Counted from the first letter of the stretch, positions 52,201-59,764 are shown. The stretch: 64,000 nucleotides of DNA from Clostridiaceae bacterium Marseille-Q4149 (GCA_018228685.1 CP073691.1:1736001-1800000); one strand, 5' to 3'. Notes: generated by a model from the sequence alone, not told the origin. Translations and numbers: made by a program.

Positions 52201-54724
52201 CAGGATCGTCGTTGTTGGTCAGCTCCACAAAGCCCTCCACATAGATGCCGTTGGGGAACTTGGCCAGATACGCCCGGTCCGCGTCAGACAGGCGGACGGT
52301 GACGGTGACGGTGGCCTCGCCGTTAGCGGGCACGGTGACGGTGGAGCCGCTGAGGGCGCCGCCGGAGACCTTGATGGCGCTGGTGTCGGCGGAGAGGACA
52401 TAGCCCTTCTGGGCGATGTACAGCCCGTCGGTGGTGGTGCTCTCGGTCTGGACGGTGGTGCTGACGTCATAGGACAGGGCGGAGCCGGTGAGGTTCTTCA
52501 CCACGAAGCTCAGCTTGTACACGCCCAGCTGGTCGGCGTCGTCGCCCAGCTCGATCTTGGTCTTGTCCTGGCCCCGGACATACAGGTAGGCAGGGGTGGT
52601 GACGGCCTCGGCCAGGTTCACCATACCGGAGCCCTGCTTGCGGGGGGAGTAAGCCACGCCGTTTTCATCATACAGGATGTCGGCGGTGCTCATCAGCAGG
52701 CGGTTCACCAGCAGCTGCTTGTCGGTATCGGAGGCGCCGGGCATCAGGGTGTTGACATACTGCAAAGCAGCGGCGGCCACACCGGCCAGATACGGAGACG
52801 CCATGGAGGTACCGCTCATGTAGCCGTACTGGGCGAAGGGCAGAGAGGAATAGATGCTGCCGCCGGGGGCGGTGATCTCAGGCTTCAGGGACAGAGAAGG
52901 CAGGGGGCCCCAGGAGGAGAAGTCGCTCATGGCCACGGAGCCCTTTTCGGTCTTGGAGACGGTGAGGGTCTTTTCCTGGGCGGCTTCCATCATCTGGCCG
53001 TTGGCCAGGCTGATGCACACGGTGGGGATCTTGTAGTTATCCACGGACATGTTCAGCAGATAGCCGTCGCGGTTGTTATAGATGATGCAGCCCGCAGCAC
53101 CGGCAGAGGCGGCATTGAGCTGCTTCTGCTCGAAGGACAGGCCGCCGCGCATGACCACGGCGATCTTGCCGGTGACGTCCAGGCCCTGGTAATCGGCGGT
53201 GTCGCCGGTGTTGGGCACCATGACGTACTCATAGGTTTTGGAGCTGTCATTGCCCAGCAGCAGGGCGGTGAAGTCGTGGCCGGACACGTCCTGATAGGGG
53301 ACGCGGCCCTGGGCGGTGACAAAGGCCGCCGTCTCGTTGGCGTTGACGGAGGCAACGGACAGCGCCGCGTCATAGGAGGACGAGGAGCTGATGATGCCGG
53401 TGTCGGGGTCGGACACGGAGGTGAAGTCACCCTTTGCGCCGCCCTGGGAGGAGGAATAGGAGTTACCGGCGGAGCAGTTCAGCAGGATACCGGCGGACTT
53501 GACCAGGTCGTAATACTTGGTGGTCAGGTCGCCCTCGGCCTCCCGGCCGAAGCCGCCGTTGGAGCCGAGAGACATGTTGATCACGTCCACGTCCAGCAGC
53601 AGGGCATCGTTCAGGGCCGCCAGGATGGTATCCGTGGAGGCGCCGTTGGTGGAGTCGGAGAATACCTTGAAGATGGCCAGCTGTGCCTCGGGAGACTGAC
53701 CGGCGAAGGTGACGCTGCCGTCGGCGTCCACGGTCTTGCCGGCGGTGATACCGGCCACGTGGGTGCCGTGGTCATTGCCGTACTTCTCCACAGCGTCGGC
53801 GGAGGGGATCACGTCGGCGTCGGCGTCGGCATAGTCGAAGGCGAAGGGCACCTTGCCGCTCTTATACAGGTCGTCCTCGGTCAGCAGCACCAGGGAGCTG
53901 GAGCTGTGCTTCTGGGCATACCAGAGGGCGGCATAGCTGTAGGCGGTGATGTTGGTCTTGCCGTCCTCGCCCTGGCTGATCTGATAGAGCAGCTTGGACA
54001 GGCTGGACTTCTGCAGCTTCTGCACGGCAGGAGCGTTGGCAAAGGCCTCGTGGTTCACATCCAGGCCGGTGTCCAGGATGCCGATGAGCATCCCCTCGCC
54101 CTGATACTGGGTGTTGTTGGAGTAGGCCGCCACTTCCGCAGCGGTCAGGGCCTGGCCCAGAGTGGCGGAGCCCATGGAATCGGTGTAGTAGGTCTGGCAC
54201 AGCACCACGTCCTCTACGCCGTCAATGCTCTTGATCTCATGGATCTTGCCGTAAGGCACCTGGGCGGCAAAGCCGCTGACCACGGAGGTGTAGCTGAAGG
54301 TGAAGGAGCTGGGAATGCCCTTGCTTTCCATGGTGTTCATCACGGAGAGCTGCAGGTTGGCGATGTCCTTCAGCTGGGCCTTGGCTGCGTCCGTCTGCTG
54401 GAAGTCCAGCATGGACATACTGGCATTGGTGCGGTTGCGGACATCCAGCAGGCTGTCTGCATCCAGCTGCACAATGACACGGACCATTTCGTCGTCCGCC
54501 GGGATCTCGGACTTGGACACCTTATCGGAGTCCATGTTATCCTCGAAGATCGCCAGACGGTCGCTGTCTGTGAGCTCATTGGTCACATCGGTAGCCGTCA
54601 GCCCGGTCTCGGGGTCAGACGGCGTCAGTTCCGCCGCCATGGCGCTGACCGGCAGGACGCTGATGAGCATCATCAGCACCAGGACCAGGGACAGCAGCCG
54701 CTGCGGCATTCTCGTCTTTTTCAT
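46205..54724 (-). CDS. Giant surface subtilase (S8) with BspA-type leucine-rich repeats and Cys-rich repeats
   Basis: The protein is 2839 residues from ATG 54724 with a signal peptide ending near VSAMAAE. The subtilase domain has D218 (ILDTGLDVNHE), H319 (DHGTHVAG) and S640 (SGTSMASPY), again with a PA-type insert. Two Big_2-like domains lie near 1145-1227 and 1234-1329. A very long BspA/LRR_5 array (repeating IPDSVTSIGxxAFxxCxxL-like units) covers about 1331-2290. A fibronectin-III-like domain (2362-2471) and a helical segment (2475-2538) follow. Six copies of CTEDGYTGDEVCTVCGE-type repeats (2541-2785) lead to the sorting signal VKTGDDSN, a membrane helix and RKKHTR. It is the paralogue of the next gene downstream, sharing the first and last domains. 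A wall-anchored protease with an adhesion-type array is likely. Confidence 0.9.
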   Translation of the reverse strand: MKKTRMPQRLLSLVLVLMMLISVLPVSAMAAELTPSDPETGLTATDVTNELTDSDRLAIFEDNMDSDKVSKSEIPADDEMVRVIVQLDADSLLDVRNRTNASMSMLDFQQTDAAKAQLKDIANLQLSVMNTMESKGIPSSFTFSYTSVVSGFAAQVPYGKIHEIKSIDGVEDVVLCQTYYTDSMGSATLGQALTAAEVAAYSNNTQYQGEGMLIGILDTGLDVNHEAFANAPAVQKLQKSSLSKLLYQISQGEDGKTNITAYSYAALWYAQKHSSSSLVLLTEDDLYKSGKVPFAFDYADADADVIPSADAVEKYGNDHGTHVAGITAGKTVDADGSVTFAGQSPEAQLAIFKVFSDSTNGASTDTILAALNDALLLDVDVINMSLGSNGGFGREAEGDLTTKYYDLVKSAGILLNCSAGNSYSSSQGGAKGDFTSVSDPDTGIISSSSSYDAALSVASVNANETAAFVTAQGRVPYQDVSGHDFTALLLGNDSSKTYEYVMVPNTGDTADYQGLDVTGKIAVVMRGGLSFEQKQLNAASAGAAGCIIYNNRDGYLLNMSVDNYKIPTVCISLANGQMMEAAQEKTLTVSKTEKGSVAMSDFSSWGPLPSLSLKPEITAPGGSIYSSLPFAQYGYMSGTSMASPYLAGVAAAALQYVNTLMPGASDTDKQLLVNRLLMSTADILYDENGVAYSPRKQGSGMVNLAEAVTTPAYLYVRGQDKTKIELGDDADQLGVYKLSFVVKNLTGSALSYDVSTTVQTESTTTDGLYIAQKGYVLSADTSAIKVSGGALSGSTVTVPANGEATVTVTVRLSDADRAYLAKFPNGIYVEGFVELTNNDDPALSVPFLGFYGDWTKAPIFEDADIYNGLDTKMYATNVAGVYAMMYVVKLGMYPFVVPEGYDTPSTSADKICVDLGGGNGVSNLYYLQAGLLRAAKTTNVTITDSDTGEVYLNSDGLNVRKAMYNSSSAAVRPGYVGEIFPPLTGIHLIPNNTRMTYTAAAYVDGFDVQDNLKNTYSFNFTSDGEMPYIVDRENLQFRTGDDGRKYLDVTLADNFCLAGATLYSTQWKTNVSNGKKEMSIGSNYYDGIIPALKADGTSPRAYEEYTYTFDVTDFYQKLLQGTFYVVAYDYAMNQCAYRVTLPENAVTKITLDQTAVTLPQKGYVQLNATVTPDDATDQNLVWSSSDSSVAEVKNGIVAAKAPGTATITVKSSVWPDVKAQCQITVTDEVGADVPMSEFRLNTSSVTMLAGTTYTNVRLYGYAPFYATDLNLEWTSSDESVVTVEPNGEGDELTQYAKLTALKPGTATVTAKAKNGTASYDLAVTVTEATGSGSFNIVGDTLVSYSGTESTVTIPDGVRVIGENAFKNNDYVLNVICPDSLEEIGYRAFYDCDNLQSVSLPETMKVINEGAFYYCKNLKTLGHTDDGVLPKGLTSMGVKAFYFCEALEGDLVIPEGVTSLSAGIFYNAYALTSITIPDTVTSMDANGDQFANCTAVTSVTLSKNLTELPKTAFFTLKSLKHLPDLSNVTSVGTSCFAGCAALEEMVIPESLTFIGANAFARSSLTEITVLGDPTGLDSAFYNSLNLTTFVAPKLTTIGKQMFQGCTALVNFIVPDNVTLIGERAFQGCTNLKTLTFPASYKAETLSFGLTPFVSCPAFEGYVIEDGASIVRTEDGTLLAGGGKVLVSLPRDFKGTSYTVPDGVETISDYLFYKNTTITSVTLPASLKKIGTAAFQGCTKLTSIALPDGFTTLGEHAFDGCSGLKTMTFGQSLTAVPAYAFSNCSALTAVDLPATVETVGDYAFRGCAKATALSLKEGLTSIGANAFYGWKALKAITIPQSVTSLGGSAFYDCNAAASIDCGSLTVIPDRAFYNAKAVKTVKLSDNVTSIGERAFNNCSLLETINWPSQLKTIGRQAFYYARKLQNLDFSGTQLESIGNSAFYQPYEARTLAFPGTLRSIDSKAFAYLNYNKTAYVTEVNIPASVTSLAKDAFYLASGLKNIVVDVNNPVYASSNGVVMLKDTGDIYIWPQGNETTEFTLPATMTEIPDKMFQNNTSLKKVIVPASVTKVGSYAFSSSKIEEIYFEDSANGLTVGTFAFYNCPNLTSLRLPYGLTSIGANAISKTGLETIVIPDTVTEMGGSALAYNDNLKNVTLSKSMTAVPSRGFVGCEALTELTLPASIQDCGVTDTSVAFNDCTSLQNIYVADGSLYFKSVDGVLFDKNGANLRYYPEGRTAESYRIPEGTIRVGGNAFAGNLFLKSVSYPTTLERIGTKAFFGCENLKDYYFNGMTAPLLETTVSLTGAYANVALYANFVGLWGTTGTGGFVYNDWGLNLYYPQGAVGYTAYVWDKYFNTEKGSVNIMDESYFTPTDLTVTETGVRNALLTWTAAKQSNAEDIVYKVERSVAAHFQDDTQDTWTFEGFETLAEGLTECNYTDTTTLPFGRSYAYRVTAYSLTGETGPAAIGYLYIDADPNNADEMAVLELIKKIEALKPIENLTNEDEAYLRQLLAEYNALTDAQKELVYNYATLLAALEKAGHNPELKNAKPATCTEDGYTGDEVCKVCGEVITKGQVIPATGHKTELVGAKAATCTEDGYTGDEVCTVCQEVVKKGEVIPALGHKTQLVGAKAATCTEDGYTGDEVCTVCNETVKKGEVIPALGHKTQLVGAMAATCTEDGYTGDEVCTVCGETVKKGEVIPALGHKTQLVGAKEATCTEDGYTGDQVCTVCGETVKKGETVPATGHDTELVGAKPATCTQDGYTGDEVCTVCRETVKKGEVIPATGHHYKDGKCTDCGETDPNYKPAVKTGDDSNTTLWVMLLTVSALLAAAVVVLPRKKHTR

Positions 54725-54793
54725 CGATCGACTTCCTTCCTGAATTTTTTCGTTCCACTCCCCTGCTGTGTTGAGGAATTTCCTGATTGCATA

Positions 54794-54822
54794 ATTATAC
54801 TTCCTTTCTCCTGCAAAAGCAA
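54794..54822 (-). promoter_or_regulatory. Sigma-A promoter of the 2839-residue protease gene
   Basis: On the minus strand TTGCTT (54822-54817) and perfect TATAAT (54799-54794) with a 17-bp spacer, 70 bp upstream of the start. Confidence 0.75.
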
Positions 54823-55223
54823 GGAATTTCTTCCAAAAACAAGGATTTTTTCAGGAAACGTTTCCGGTGTTTCCGCCGGGGGAACGGCCGGTTGGTGCTT
54901 TTTTCCGATGCTTCGGTATCACATCACCGTGATAAACGACCCATTGTTTTTTGTACTTATCTCACGAACAGTTTCCTGGCTCTGCGTCCGTGTTGGACAA
55001 ATCCGCCAAAATGTCAGCCTCCCCTTTTCCGCCCCGCTGATTCCGTCCACAATACACGCACATTTGTGTTTGTTCGCAGCAAGCGGACTGGCATAGGAAG
55101 TTATTGGAAATATCTTCCATGAATATTCTGTATATTTTTCAGCATTCTTCCAATATTTCCACTTTACAGGGCCGTTTTGGTCAAATGATTCGGCGCGGCG
55201 TATCCACAAAAGGGGGCAAAAAA
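54823..55223. other. Intergenic region without recognisable gene
   Basis: AT-rich sequence upstream of the protease promoter. No gene or structured RNA was recognised before the palindrome at 55224. Confidence 0.5.
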
Positions 55224-55484
55224 GCCGCCGCTCCCGCGGGAGCGGCGGCAGAGTCTGTCAAAAAAGCCTCGCAGAGTTTGCCGCCCGCAGGCGGCAAATA
55301 AAGTGCAATCCGTTTTTTGCGGCGGCGTGTACGTCGCAAAAAACACTTCTCGGTCTGCAAGTGTGGAATTTGTTCGCTTTCAGCGAACAAATTATGCGCG
55401 CGGCAGACTGCAAGCCTTTTGTCAAAAAAGGGCCACGCCCTTTTTTGACAAGCTGAGCCGCCGCTCCGATGCGGGAGCGGCGGC
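55224..55484. repeat. Hairpin cluster between guaD and the giant protease, including 77-bp repeat copy 2
   Basis: A perfect 26-bp palindrome built from GCCGCCGCTCCCG lies at 55224-55249. Its near-twin, the same arms around GATGC, is at 55457-55484. Between them are the second 77-bp dispersed repeat (55266-55342), the hairpin AATTTGTTCGC / GCGAACAAATT (55367-55393) and a 15-bp hairpin TTGTCAAAAAAGGGC / GCCCTTTTTTGACAA (55419-55451). At least one of these probably terminates guaD. No gene is present. Confidence 0.75.
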
Positions 55485-55490
55485 AGATAT

Positions 55491-56750
55491 TCACTTCACC
55501 TGGCGGCCATGGGACCAGACGGCGGTGATGTTGTGGCGGTGGAGCATATAGAGGGACCGTTCGAAGCGCTCCCGGACCGTCAGGGGGCGGACGGACTCCG
55601 GGAAGTCCCCGTCGTCCACCACGATGGCGTGGAGGGGCTGGCCCACGGCGAAGCCCTCGCCGCCGCCGAAGTACCGGTGCCCGGCGGTGGTGCCCAGATA
55701 GTACCCCTCCGGCACCGTCAGGAAGTCCTCGGACCAGTCGGTTTCCATGCGCTTGATCTTGGAGGCCCGGATGCTCATGGTGATGACCTTGTACATGGGG
55801 AGCTGTGCCCCGCCGGCGATGTCGGAGCCAAGAGTCACCCAGATGCCCTGCTGCAGCATCTCCCGCACCGGGGACACGCCGCTGCACAGGTTGATGTTGG
55901 ACCCGGCGCAGTGGGCCACCACCACCCCGGCCCGGCGGATGGCGGCGCACTCCCGGGCGTCGGAGTGGACGCAGTGGGCCATCACCGTGTGGTCCTTCCA
56001 AAGGCCGTATTTGTCATAGGTCTCCCAATACTGGGCGCAGTCCGGGTGCAGCTCCTTCACCCAGGCGATCTCCCCCCTGTTTTCCGACAGATGGGACTGG
56101 ACATACAGCCCCCGGTCCCGGGCGATGCGGCCCAGGGCGGCCATCAGCTCATTGGAACAGCTGGGGGTGAAGCGGGGGGTGATGATGGGCCTGACGTGCT
56201 CAAAATGGCAGCCGTCCAGCCAGCGCAGGGTCTCGGAAATGGACTCCTCCGTGGTCTCCTGGAGAATGCCGGGCAGGGCGTTGCGGTCCATATTCACCTT
56301 GCCCACATAGCCCGTGACCCCGGCCCGCTCCAGCTCCTCCATGAGGATCCAGGTGGCCTCGGTGTGCAGGGAGGAGAACATGCACACCCGGGTGGTGCCG
56401 TTGGTGATCAGGTCGGAGGCCAGGCGGCGATAGGTCCGGCGGGCAAAGTCCGGGTCTGCGAACCGGGCCTCGGTGCGGAAGGTGTAGGTATTCAGCCAGT
56501 CCAGCAGGGGCAGGTCCATGCCCATGCCCAGCATGGGGTACTGGGGGGCGTGGAGGTGCATATCCACAAAGGACTGCATGATGAGCCGGTCGCCGTAGTC
56601 CGTTATGGGGGCGGAGGCCAGGGCCTGGGGCAGCGCTTCATAGATCCCCTGCACCACGCCGTCCTCCAGCACCAGATAGCCGTGCTCCCGGATGTCCAGC
56701 TCCCCCAGCCGGGGGGCCTGGATGATGTTGCCGCGTAAAACCTGTGTCAT
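55491..56750 (-). CDS. guaD: Guanine deaminase
   Basis: The protein is 419 residues of the amidohydrolase superfamily. Zinc ligands are H65 and H67 in MHLHAPQYP, the histidines in QSHLSEN and AHCVHSD, and the aspartate in LGSDIAGG. LGMGMDLPLLDWLNTYTFR is the guanine-deaminase signature that sets it apart from atrazine- or adenosine-type relatives. It hydrolyses guanine to xanthine and ammonia in purine catabolism. The leader carries a purine riboswitch followed by a terminator, which independently supports a guanine substrate. The ribosome binding site GAAGGAG lies about 9 nt upstream. Confidence 0.93.
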   Translation of the reverse strand: MTQVLRGNIIQAPRLGELDIREHGYLVLEDGVVQGIYEALPQALASAPITDYGDRLIMQSFVDMHLHAPQYPMLGMGMDLPLLDWLNTYTFRTEARFADPDFARRTYRRLASDLITNGTTRVCMFSSLHTEATWILMEELERAGVTGYVGKVNMDRNALPGILQETTEESISETLRWLDGCHFEHVRPIITPRFTPSCSNELMAALGRIARDRGLYVQSHLSENRGEIAWVKELHPDCAQYWETYDKYGLWKDHTVMAHCVHSDARECAAIRRAGVVVAHCAGSNINLCSGVSPVREMLQQGIWVTLGSDIAGGAQLPMYKVITMSIRASKIKRMETDWSEDFLTVPEGYYLGTTAGHRYFGGGEGFAVGQPLHAIVVDDGDFPESVRPLTVRERFERSLYMLHRHNITAVWSHGRQVK

Positions 56751-56768
56751 ACCGCATCGCTCCTTCAG

Positions 56769-56814
56769 AAAAAAATAGATGGGCGCCCCGCCGGTTCACC
56801 GGCAGAGCACCCAT
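56769..56814 (-). terminator. Expression-platform terminator upstream of guaD
   Basis: On the minus strand a stem starting ATGGGTGCTCTGCC and closing GGGCGCCCAT around a TGAA loop is followed by CTATTTTTTT. Its 5' arm (ATGGG) is also the 3' strand of riboswitch helix P1, so the two structures exclude each other. Confidence 0.8.
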
Positions 56815-56880
56815 AGCAGGGCCGTGGGCGGCCCCGTAGAAACGCCTTGCACCATATCCGCAAGGCTATATGAGCTTCCG
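56803..56880 (-). ncRNA. Purine (guanine-type) riboswitch upstream of guaD
   Basis: Reading the minus strand: CTCATATA (P1 and J1/2), a P2 hairpin CCTTGCG-GATATGG-TGCAAGG with the conserved ATATGG loop, the J2/3 core GTTTCTAC, a P3 hairpin GGGGCC / GGCCCT with a C-rich 6-nt loop that can still pair with the GG of loop 2, and J3/1 GCTATGGG. The specificity base equivalent to C74 is C, so guanine or hypoxanthine is expected. Loop 3 is one base shorter than usual and J3/1 begins with G where A is usual. Confidence 0.85.
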
Positions 56881-56894
56881 TATGCTATGCCCTG

Positions 56895-56923
56895 AGTATA
56901 GCACACTCAGGGGCGATTGGCAA
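56895..56923 (-). promoter_or_regulatory. Sigma-A promoter of the guaD transcript
   Basis: On the minus strand TTGCCA (56923-56918) and TATACT (56900-56895) with a 17-bp spacer, placing the start of transcription just before the riboswitch. The -35 overlaps the end of the flavin reductase gene. Confidence 0.82.
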
Positions 56924-57407
56924 GGCTTTCATTCCCGATGATGTCCACCACCTCGCCGATGTACATCCGGTGGACCGGCTCGTCCCGATAGAAAATGTCC
57001 TGAACGTCCCGGGGGATCTGGTCCAGGGCGAAGTCCTGGCAGTAGAGCTTGCGGCAGACCAGGGTGGTCTCCGCCTGGCGGAAGGTGATGCCCTGGGGCA
57101 GGAACTCCGGCGTCAGGCCCGCCGCCGCCACCTTGTCGCCGTCCCGGCCGGAGGTGCTGCCCAGCAGGGACAGGGCCCGGCGCTGCGCCTCAGGGTAAAA
57201 GCTGACGGTGAAATAGTCGCTTTGCTCCATGAATTCAAAGGTATAGCGGTTCTTTTTCACATACACGGTGGCCACCGGCCGTCTCCACAGGGTGCCCAGG
57301 CCGCCCCAGCTGATGGTCATGGTGTTGTAATGCTCCGGGGTCCCCGCCGTGACCAGGGCCCACTGCTTGTCGAATTTCCGGAATACGTCCGCTTCCAGGT
57401 GCATCAT
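56907..57407 (-). CDS. Flavin reductase-like domain protein
   Basis: The protein is 166 residues from ATG 57407, 9 nt after AAGGAG. It belongs to the FMN-binding flavin-reductase-like group: WALVTAGTPEHYNTMTISWG, VATVYVKKNRYTFEFMEQ, YFTVSFYPEA and GRDGDKVAAAGLT are characteristic. Members bind FMN and reduce it with NAD(P)H or act in small-molecule redox reactions. It is monocistronic with its own promoter and is not obviously connected to guaD. Confidence 0.88.
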   Translation of the reverse strand: MMHLEADVFRKFDKQWALVTAGTPEHYNTMTISWGGLGTLWRRPVATVYVKKNRYTFEFMEQSDYFTVSFYPEAQRRALSLLGSTSGRDGDKVAAAGLTPEFLPQGITFRQAETTLVCRKLYCQDFALDQIPRDVQDIFYRDEPVHRMYIGEVVDIIGNESLANRP

Positions 57408-57438
57408 ACCGGCACGCTCCTTATTATAAAGTAAGGCC

Positions 57439-57467
57439 ATTGTACCACACCCCGCCCCCCGGGGCAA
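57439..57467 (-). promoter_or_regulatory. Promoter of the flavin reductase gene
   Basis: On the minus strand TTGCCC (57467-57462) and TACAAT (57444-57439) with a 17-bp spacer. Confidence 0.65.
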
Positions 57468-57517
57468 GATGGAGATTTTTTCAGCAAGACGATGAGAGCA
57501 TCACCAGTAGAGCACCT

Positions 57518-57549
57518 GTAGGGGCCGGGTTCTACCCGGCCCAAAAGCA
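57518..57549. repeat. Dispersed CCGGGTTCTACCCGG hairpin repeat, copy 2
   Basis: Nearly identical to 37255-37286 (GTAGGGGCCGGGTTCTACCC, then GGCCCAAAAGCA). It lies between the flavin reductase promoter and the yloV terminator. Confidence 0.65.
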
Positions 57550-57569
57550 GCGGAATGGCGGGCGATGCC

Positions 57570-57604
57570 AAAAGACGCCAGAGGAGACCTCCGGCGTCTT
57601 TTTT
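57570..57604 (-). terminator. Bidirectional terminator at the end of yloV
   Basis: AAAAGACGCC / GGCGTCTTTT with an extended inner stem (GAGG / CCTC). It has A-runs on one side and T-runs on the other, so it works on either strand. Confidence 0.85.
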
Positions 57605-57623
57605 GCGCAAACGGCGCAATATA

Positions 57624-59297
57624 TTATTCAATTGAGATAATATAGTAATACACAGGCTGGCCGCCGGGGAGCAGGGACACCTCCGCCTCCGGGCAGGCGT
57701 CCGCAAAGCGCTGCTCGGCCCGCTGGGCGTCCTCCTGGGTAACGCCGTCGCCATAGAACACGGTGATGAACTCCGCGCCCTTGTCCGCCGCCAGAGCCGC
57801 CAGCTGATCCAGCAGGGTCTCCAGCTTCTGGTCCGTGCCGAACAGCTTCCCGTCCGTCAGGGCCAGATAGTCCCCGGCGCTGATGGCGAAGCCGTCGAAA
57901 TCGGAGTTCCGGGCGGCATAGGTCACCTGGGCGGTGACCACGTTCTCCGCCGCCTCCGTCATGGCCGCCAGGATCACCTGGGGATCGGCCTCCTCCGGGT
58001 CCACCGCCATCATGGCGGAGATCCCCTGGGGCACGGTGGCGGTGGGCACCACGATGACCTCTTTTTCCGTCAGGCCCACGCACTGCTGGGCGGCCATGAT
58101 GATGTTCTTGTTGTTGGGCAGCACGAACACCACCTGGCTGGGGGTGCGGTTCACCTCCTGCAAAATGGCCTGGGTGGAGGGGTTCATGGTCTGGCCGCCG
58201 GACACGATGCGGTCCACGCCCAGATCCCGGAAGGTGGCGGCCAGGCCGTCACCGGCGCACACCGCCAGGAAGCCGTAGCGCTTCTCCGGGGCGGCCACGC
58301 CGCCCTCCATGGCCTCCAGCTCCTCCTCCACGGCGTCCAGATCGTCGGTGCTCTGGGCCTGCTTGCCGGCCGCCAGCTCCTCCGCCTGGGTGCGCATATT
58401 CTCGATCTTGGCCAGCCCCAGGGTGCCGTATTTGGCGGCCTCCGTCAGGGCCTGGCCGGGGATATCCGTGTGCACATGGACCTTGAAGGCCTCGTCGTCC
58501 TCGCCGATGACCAGGCTGTCGCCGATGCCGTCCAGATACGCCCGGAAGGGCTCGATGGACACGCCCTCCTTCTTGCGCACGATGAACACCGTGTCATAGG
58601 TAAAGGTGATGTCCTCCAGGCTCAGGGCGCCGAAATCCGCCTTATCCTGGGCCTTTTCGTCCTCCTCCACCTGGGGCAGCTCCTCGCCCCGCAGGGCCCG
58701 CAGCATGCCGTCCAGGATGATGAGGTAGCCCTTGCCTCCGGCGTCCACCACACCGGCCTTTTTCAGCACCGGGTTCATGTCGATGGTCTGGGCCAGGGTC
58801 TCCTGCCCGGCCAGAATGGCCTGCTCCAGCACGTATTCGGCGCTGGGATTCTCCTGGGCGGCCTGGGCGGCCCGGGCGGCGGCCAGCCGGGACACGGTCA
58901 GCACCGTTCCCTCGGCGGGCTTCATCACCGCGCCATAGGCGGTGGCCACGCCCTCGCCCATGGCGGCGGCCAGGGCCGGGCCGTCCATCTCCACCAGGCC
59001 CTTGGCGGACTTGGAAATGCCCCGGAACAGCAGGGACAAAATCACACCGGAGTTCCCCCGGGCGCCCCGCAGCAGAGCCCCTGCGGTGATCTTTGCCGCC
59101 TCGCCGACGGTGGCGGGCTCGGACTTTTTCAGCTCGTTGACGGCGGTCTGGATGGTCAGGCTCATGTTGGTGCCGGTGTCGCCGTCGGGCACCGGAAACA
59201 CGTTCAGATCGTTGATGGCCTGCTTCTGCTGGGCGACACAGGCAGCGCCGAAGGCGATCATCTGCTTGAAGGCGCTGCCGCTGATTCTATCTGTCAT
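57624..59297 (-). CDS. yloV: DAK2-domain protein YloV/FakA-like (fatty acid kinase)
   Basis: The protein is 557 residues. The N-terminal Dak phosphatase (DAK2) domain has NVFPVPDGDTGTNMSLT for nucleotide and Mg binding, GALLRGARGNSGVILS and VDAGGKGYLIILDGML. A central domain and a C-terminal DegV-like fold (NNKNIIMAAQQ, VVPTATVPQGISAMMA) complete it. FakA proteins phosphorylate fatty acids held by a DegV-type FakB, allowing exogenous fatty acids to enter phospholipid synthesis. The length and the upstream YloU partner match the conserved Firmicute pair. No fakB is in the window. Confidence 0.9.
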   Translation of the reverse strand: MTDRISGSAFKQMIAFGAACVAQQKQAINDLNVFPVPDGDTGTNMSLTIQTAVNELKKSEPATVGEAAKITAGALLRGARGNSGVILSLLFRGISKSAKGLVEMDGPALAAAMGEGVATAYGAVMKPAEGTVLTVSRLAAARAAQAAQENPSAEYVLEQAILAGQETLAQTIDMNPVLKKAGVVDAGGKGYLIILDGMLRALRGEELPQVEEDEKAQDKADFGALSLEDITFTYDTVFIVRKKEGVSIEPFRAYLDGIGDSLVIGEDDEAFKVHVHTDIPGQALTEAAKYGTLGLAKIENMRTQAEELAAGKQAQSTDDLDAVEEELEAMEGGVAAPEKRYGFLAVCAGDGLAATFRDLGVDRIVSGGQTMNPSTQAILQEVNRTPSQVVFVLPNNKNIIMAAQQCVGLTEKEVIVVPTATVPQGISAMMAVDPEEADPQVILAAMTEAAENVVTAQVTYAARNSDFDGFAISAGDYLALTDGKLFGTDQKLETLLDQLAALAADKGAEFITVFYGDGVTQEDAQRAEQRFADACPEAEVSLLPGGQPVYYYIISIE

Positions 59298-59324
59298 CTC
59301 TTTGTTACTCCTTTGGCCGGGTGC

Positions 59325-59675
59325 TTACACGGTAACGGAGTCCACGCACACATTGACCTCGCGGACCTCCACCCCGGTATTCTTGGTGACCACATACTTG
59401 ACCTCGCTCATGATGGAGCGGCAGACCGTGGCAATGTTGACGCCGTTTTCCACAACGATGTGCAGCTCGATGGAAACGGTGCCGTCCTCGTTATAAGTGA
59501 CCTTCACGCCCTTGCTCATGGCTTCCCGCCGCAGCAGGTGCACCAGGCCGTCGGTCATGCTGCGGTAGGCCATGCCCTTGACGCCGAAGCAGTTGGTGGC
59601 TGCCGCGCCGGTGATGGTGGTGAATACCGCGCTGCTGATGGTGATCTCGCCCTGACCGGTTTGAACCTTAATCAT
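59325..59675 (-). CDS. yloU: Asp23/Gls24-family protein YloU
   Basis: The protein is 116 residues of the Asp23/Gls24 envelope-stress family: GEITISSAVFTTITGAAATN, GVKGMAYR and VSIELHIVVENGVNIATVCR. It is coupled to yloV 27 bp downstream, as in Bacillus. The role is not settled; membrane-associated stress functions are proposed for relatives. Confidence 0.93.
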   Translation of the reverse strand: MIKVQTGQGEITISSAVFTTITGAAATNCFGVKGMAYRSMTDGLVHLLRREAMSKGVKVTYNEDGTVSIELHIVVENGVNIATVCRSIMSEVKYVVTKNTGVEVREVNVCVDSVTV

Positions 59676-59735
59676 AGCTAACTTCCTTTCTATAGACTGC
59701 CGCCGGAGGGCGGCATAAGCACAATAATATAGGGT

Positions 59736-59764
59736 ATTATATACTATTTGTCCGGCAATAACAA
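59736..59764 (-). promoter_or_regulatory. Sigma-A promoter of yloU-yloV
   Basis: On the minus strand TTGTTA (59764-59759) and TATAAT (59741-59736) with a 17-bp spacer. Confidence 0.75.

Noticed and set aside
46196..55096. A 2966-residue open frame on the plus strand opposite the second giant protease
   Set aside because: Same reason: a composition shadow of the real gene, with no ribosome binding site or recognisable domain.
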